In this document: piece by piece, positions 60,982 through 64,000 of the stretch
Layout of the letters: each line of letters starts with the position of its first letter
Numbering within the stretch: the first letter of the stretch is position 1
Assembly: GCF_017874455.1 (NCBI RefSeq)
Contig: NZ_JAGGLN010000007.1
Span: 1 to 64,000 of the forward strand
Length of the DNA: 64,000 bases
Direction: 5' to 3'
Source of the DNA: Methanobacterium aggregans
GTDB taxonomy: Archaea; Methanobacteriota; Methanobacteria; Methanobacteriales; Methanobacteriaceae
Program-made: the position numbers and the translations under genes
Notes under the pieces: generated by a model
Database searches by the model: none
Seen by the model: only the letters and a program-made list of their open reading frames with translations
Told to the model about the DNA's origin: nothing

Positions 60982-61701
60982 TTAATCATTGTGTCTCCTT
61001 AAAAGTGTTCCAACAATTCCACCTAAAATTGAGAGAACTCCAAAGACTAAAAAGCCCATTAGAAATACTGAAGCTCCACTTACAACTCCCATTAAAACAC
61101 TTAGGATAAATCCTACAAGACCTCCGTTTATAATTCCTGCTTTGTAACTTTTGCTGCCCCCAATATAGGATGCCAACATTCCAGAGATTATGGTTATGAC
61201 TATTGCTATTATTCCTAAACCTGCTAGAATGTTTTGGGGAATGTTTGCAGCACTTTGTGGAATTTTTGTTCCAATGAGAATCAAGACAGCACCTATAATG
61301 GTGATCATTAGGAATCCAAATCCTGTGATAACTCCTAAAATGCCCATTAAACTGGAAACCTTTTCATTTGTATTTTTATTCAGGGTATCATCTGAAAGGT
61401 TGAGAACATCCCTGTTTTCAGGTTTGAAATCATGTGGTTTAGTGGAGTTATTTAAAATTCCAAGTTCCTTACCACAGTCCAAACAGAACAGTGCTCCTTT
61501 AGGATTTTCAAATCCGCAATGGGGACATTTCTTTTTGGTTGCAGCTATCACCTGGATCTGTATCCGTGGAGAAGTGTTCTGATTCAAAGATCCTGTGTAA
61601 TGCAGTCTTCCTCCGCATTCACATTTATCGTAGTAGAAGGATTCCTTTCCCTCATGTAGCTCGTAGTATTTACCGCATTTTTCACAGACAAGGTACGACA
61701 T
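60982..61701 (-). CDS. zinc-ribbon plus membrane protein, paralogue of the 60022 gene
   Basis: Same architecture: LVCEKCGKYYEL, YDKCECGGRL, then CPHCGFENPKGALFCLDCGK and four membrane helices. The two genes are in tandem on the minus strand separated by about 250 AT-rich bases, indicating duplication. The 239-residue product ends in a basic RRHND tail. Confidence 0.8.
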   Translation of the reverse strand: MSYLVCEKCGKYYELHEGKESFYYDKCECGGRLHYTGSLNQNTSPRIQIQVIAATKKKCPHCGFENPKGALFCLDCGKELGILNNSTKPHDFKPENRDVLNLSDDTLNKNTNEKVSSLMGILGVITGFGFLMITIIGAVLILIGTKIPQSAANIPQNILAGLGIIAIVITIISGMLASYIGGSKSYKAGIINGGLVGFILSVLMGVVSGASVFLMGFLVFGVLSILGGIVGTLLRRHND

Positions 61702-61830
61702 AAAATCACTGATTCCTTTATTTTGTTAAAAGACCCTTTAAATGTTTGTAAATGATCCCCGTTTGAAAATCCCATAGGATTTCCTTGAATTTTATCTATT
61801 CAAAGACTTGATTTAGAGGACCATTAAAGT

Positions 61831-63105
61831 TTACTTGACAATCCCCATTAGGTAAGTGCTCTTTGCAAGGGTTATATCAACAGAGATAAAACTTCCAGGC
61901 ACAGCATCAGATACAATAACCTGTTTATATGAGTTTGTTCTGCCCATATAACCACCTTTACGTCCCTTTCCAGTTACAGTGACAGTTTGAGTTGAACCTT
62001 CAAGTTTAAGATTGTTCCCATAACCTATCTCTGATTTTAAATCTGTCAATGATTTGGAACGTGCCTTCATGGTTTTGTGGTCTATCTCATCAAGTGCTGA
62101 TGATCTTGTTCCAGGTCTGTGCATGTACTTCGATATGTTCAGGAAGTCTGGCCTCAGCCTTTCAATCACATCCATGGTACCTGCAAAGTCTGAATCTTCC
62201 TCTGTTGGGTAGCCCACTATGATATCGGTTGCAATGGATATTTCAGGGATTTCACTTTGGAACCTCATTGCTATCTCCATGAACTCCTCAACACTGTGTC
62301 CCCTGTTCATATCCATTAAAACCCCATCACTGCCACTTTGAATGGGAATATGAAGAAATTTGTAGACCCTTGGATTTTTGAAGGCTTCCACAAGACCGTC
62401 AACATCATTCATCATGCTCTTTGGGTGCATCATACCCACACGTATCCTGAAATCACCCTCAATACCTGCAACCTCGTTGATAAGATGGGATAGGGATGCT
62501 CCAGTATCTTTACCATATGCTGCTGTGTCCTGGGCTGTTATCTGTATCTCAACACAGCCCTCTTCAACTGCACTCCTTGCTTCCTCCACTATCATCTCTT
62601 CGGGGTAGCTTTGAAGACTTCCCCTTGCAAAACGTGTACAGCAGTAACTGCAGTTGCCGTCACAACCCTCACATATCTGAATAATATGAATTAATGGATT
62701 TGAACGTATCTTAGGGAGGCAAACCTTGTAATCTGTACCGTAACCTGTTTCCCTAACTACTTCACCCTTTGAGATTGATTCAATTACTTCTGGTGTGGAT
62801 GTGACCTTGTGGGGACCTATCCAGCTTGCAAGGGGTGCTGCTTTTTCGAGTTTCTCAGGGTCTATCTCCACCATGCAACCTGTGATCACAAGCTTTTTCT
62901 CAGGATATCTGTCCTGAATCTTCTTCATACGGCTTATTATCTTTTGTTCTGTTGGTTGTTTAACGTAGCAAGTGTTTAAAATCAGCAGCTCAGCTTCTTC
63001 AAGATTTTCAACCAGTTCCTGACCATTTTTCTTGAGAAGTCCTGCCATGATCTGTGAATCTGCCTGGTTAAATGTGCAGCCAAATGTTTCAATATAAATC
63101 TTCAT
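61831..63105 (-). CDS. mtaB: MtaB-type tRNA methylthiotransferase
   Basis: A radical SAM methylthiotransferase for tRNA t6A-37 (archaeal/eukaryotic CDKAL1 group). N-terminal MiaB domain: IYIETFGCTFNQADSQI, ILNTCYVKQPTEQK, VITGCMVEI give three Cys for the second cluster; SAM cluster in CDGNCSYCCTRFARG; C-terminal TRAM domain. 424 residues fits. Confidence 0.93.
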   Translation of the reverse strand: MKIYIETFGCTFNQADSQIMAGLLKKNGQELVENLEEAELLILNTCYVKQPTEQKIISRMKKIQDRYPEKKLVITGCMVEIDPEKLEKAAPLASWIGPHKVTSTPEVIESISKGEVVRETGYGTDYKVCLPKIRSNPLIHIIQICEGCDGNCSYCCTRFARGSLQSYPEEMIVEEARSAVEEGCVEIQITAQDTAAYGKDTGASLSHLINEVAGIEGDFRIRVGMMHPKSMMNDVDGLVEAFKNPRVYKFLHIPIQSGSDGVLMDMNRGHSVEEFMEIAMRFQSEIPEISIATDIIVGYPTEEDSDFAGTMDVIERLRPDFLNISKYMHRPGTRSSALDEIDHKTMKARSKSLTDLKSEIGYGNNLKLEGSTQTVTVTGKGRKGGYMGRTNSYKQVIVSDAVPGSFISVDITLAKSTYLMGIVK

Positions 63106-63334
63106 TTTAATCCTTTTTTATCAATTTTTTGAGGTATCCAGGGATCCCCTATAATTTTTATGTTATTTTAAACTGATTGATCATAAATTATGAATCCATC
63201 TTTACTGATTTCCAAAAAAATAGGTTTGAATCATATTTTTCATTAAGATTATTATTTTTCCAGTTGAAAAATTTCTTTAATTGAAAAATCAGCAAAATCG
63301 ATTCAATTAACCCCATGAATTTTAAAGCCCTAAA

Positions 63335-63991
63335 TCAATCCTCTGGCCATCCGTACTCCCCTATCATTGGCACGAACACAACTCCTCCAAGTTTACGGGT
63401 TTTGAATTCATCATGGGAAATCCTCTCGAGACATAAAAGTTCCTGAAAGTAATCATCTGATCCAACTGGTGCAATAAGTCTTCCACCTATTTTAAGCTGT
63501 TCTTTTAAGGGTTCTGGAATTTCTGGGGCACTTGCAGTTGCATAAATCCTGTCGTAGGGTGCTTCTTCAGGGTAACCACGTGTTCCATCACCTGAAATAA
63601 CTGTGACGTTACTGGAGTATCCTGTTCTTTCAAGGTTATCCCTGGCACTCTCTGCAAGGGATTCTAAGCGTTCAACTGTGAATAGGTGTCCTTCAGATCC
63701 TAATAATTCTGCAACAACTGCTGCGTTGTATCCGAACCCTGTTCCTATCTCCATAACCTTCATACCCCTTTTTAGATTGAGTTTCTCGCATATTATTGCA
63801 ACCATGTGGGGTGCTGATAGGGTCTGACCTCTTCCTATTGGGAGGGGCTGGTCAGCGTATGCATAGGATCTGTTCTCAGGAGGTATGAACTCCTCCCTTG
63901 GAACTTTCATCATAGCTTTTTTAACCTTATCCGTTCTTATGTAGCCCTGATTTAAAAGTTTCTCAACAAGGCGTTCTCTTCTTCCCGTCAT
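63335..63991 (-). CDS. pcm: protein-L-isoaspartate O-methyltransferase
   Basis: Pcm repairs damaged aspartyl residues in proteins using S-adenosylmethionine. The SAM-binding motif VMEIGTGFGYNAAV, the PPENRSYAYADQPLPIGRGQTLSAPHMVA signature region and the DRIYATASAPEIP segment are typical, and 218 residues is the usual size. The gene is complete, 9 bases from the end of the window. Confidence 0.95.
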   Translation of the reverse strand: MTGRRERLVEKLLNQGYIRTDKVKKAMMKVPREEFIPPENRSYAYADQPLPIGRGQTLSAPHMVAIICEKLNLKRGMKVMEIGTGFGYNAAVVAELLGSEGHLFTVERLESLAESARDNLERTGYSSNVTVISGDGTRGYPEEAPYDRIYATASAPEIPEPLKEQLKIGGRLIAPVGSDDYFQELLCLERISHDEFKTRKLGGVVFVPMIGEYGWPED

Positions 63992-64000
63992 TTCAGCTCA

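Overview
The window is a low-GC archaeal chromosome segment that looks like a mesophilic member of the Methanobacteriales, most likely Methanobacterium. The support is an HMf-type histone, a group II chaperonin (thermosome), ribosomal protein S17e, the archaeal GHMP-type shikimate kinase, Hel308 helicase, archaeal Elp3, CofH (coenzyme F420), CbiD (cobalamin), the methanogen families DUF2115 and DUF2098, and GGAGGTGATC-like ribosome binding sites with TTTATA-type promoters. The species cannot be fixed from sequence alone. No CRISPR array, rRNA gene or intact insertion sequence was seen.

0-8 kb: a small membrane protein, a GMC-type flavoprotein carrying a ferredoxin-like Cys cluster, a decayed tautomerase, and an acetate assimilation operon (acs, then a SatP-type acetate transporter) ending in a strong hairpin. 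An M6 metalloprotease faces a 44-residue gene that shares a short motif with the protease C-terminus. 8-19 kb: a membrane Ser/Thr kinase with a large extracytoplasmic domain, the thermosome, a secreted transglutaminase-like protein with no standard start codon, a PAP2 phosphatase, and four surface proteins recalling bacterial WxL/DUF916 clusters.

19-27 kb: a biosynthetic block on the minus strand (aroK, chorismate mutase, S17e, aspartate kinase, dapA, dapB, a PLD nuclease-OB fusion, asd) for lysine/threonine/methionine and aromatic precursors. 27-36 kb: SppA-type protease, CPYC redox protein, CbiD, MoaC, Hel308 with two tandem DUF2115 proteins, a NYN-domain protein and a TPR protein.

36-45 kb is the most accessory part: small stress proteins (CsbD-like, Hsp20, PRC-barrel), a B12-binding radical SAM enzyme, an MFS exporter, a restriction-subunit fragment, and a three-gene operon (unknown protein, HAD-like protein, PD-(D/E)XK-like nuclease) between two 97-bp direct repeats, followed by an EEP-family nuclease. 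Related intergenic repeats recur at 36.0 and 39.3 kb. This is the best place to look for a novel system, but that reading is inference only.

45-64 kb: an ABC exporter whose ATPase has an N-terminal frameshift, redox and flavodoxin proteins, a PadR regulator with a clear tandem operator, a site-2 protease interrupted by one amber codon, Elp3, DERA, CofH, histone, rubrerythrin, a GerW-DUF2953 pair otherwise known from spore-forming bacteria, tRNA-Val and tRNA-Phe, two paralogous zinc-ribbon membrane proteins, an MtaB-type methylthiotransferase and Pcm.
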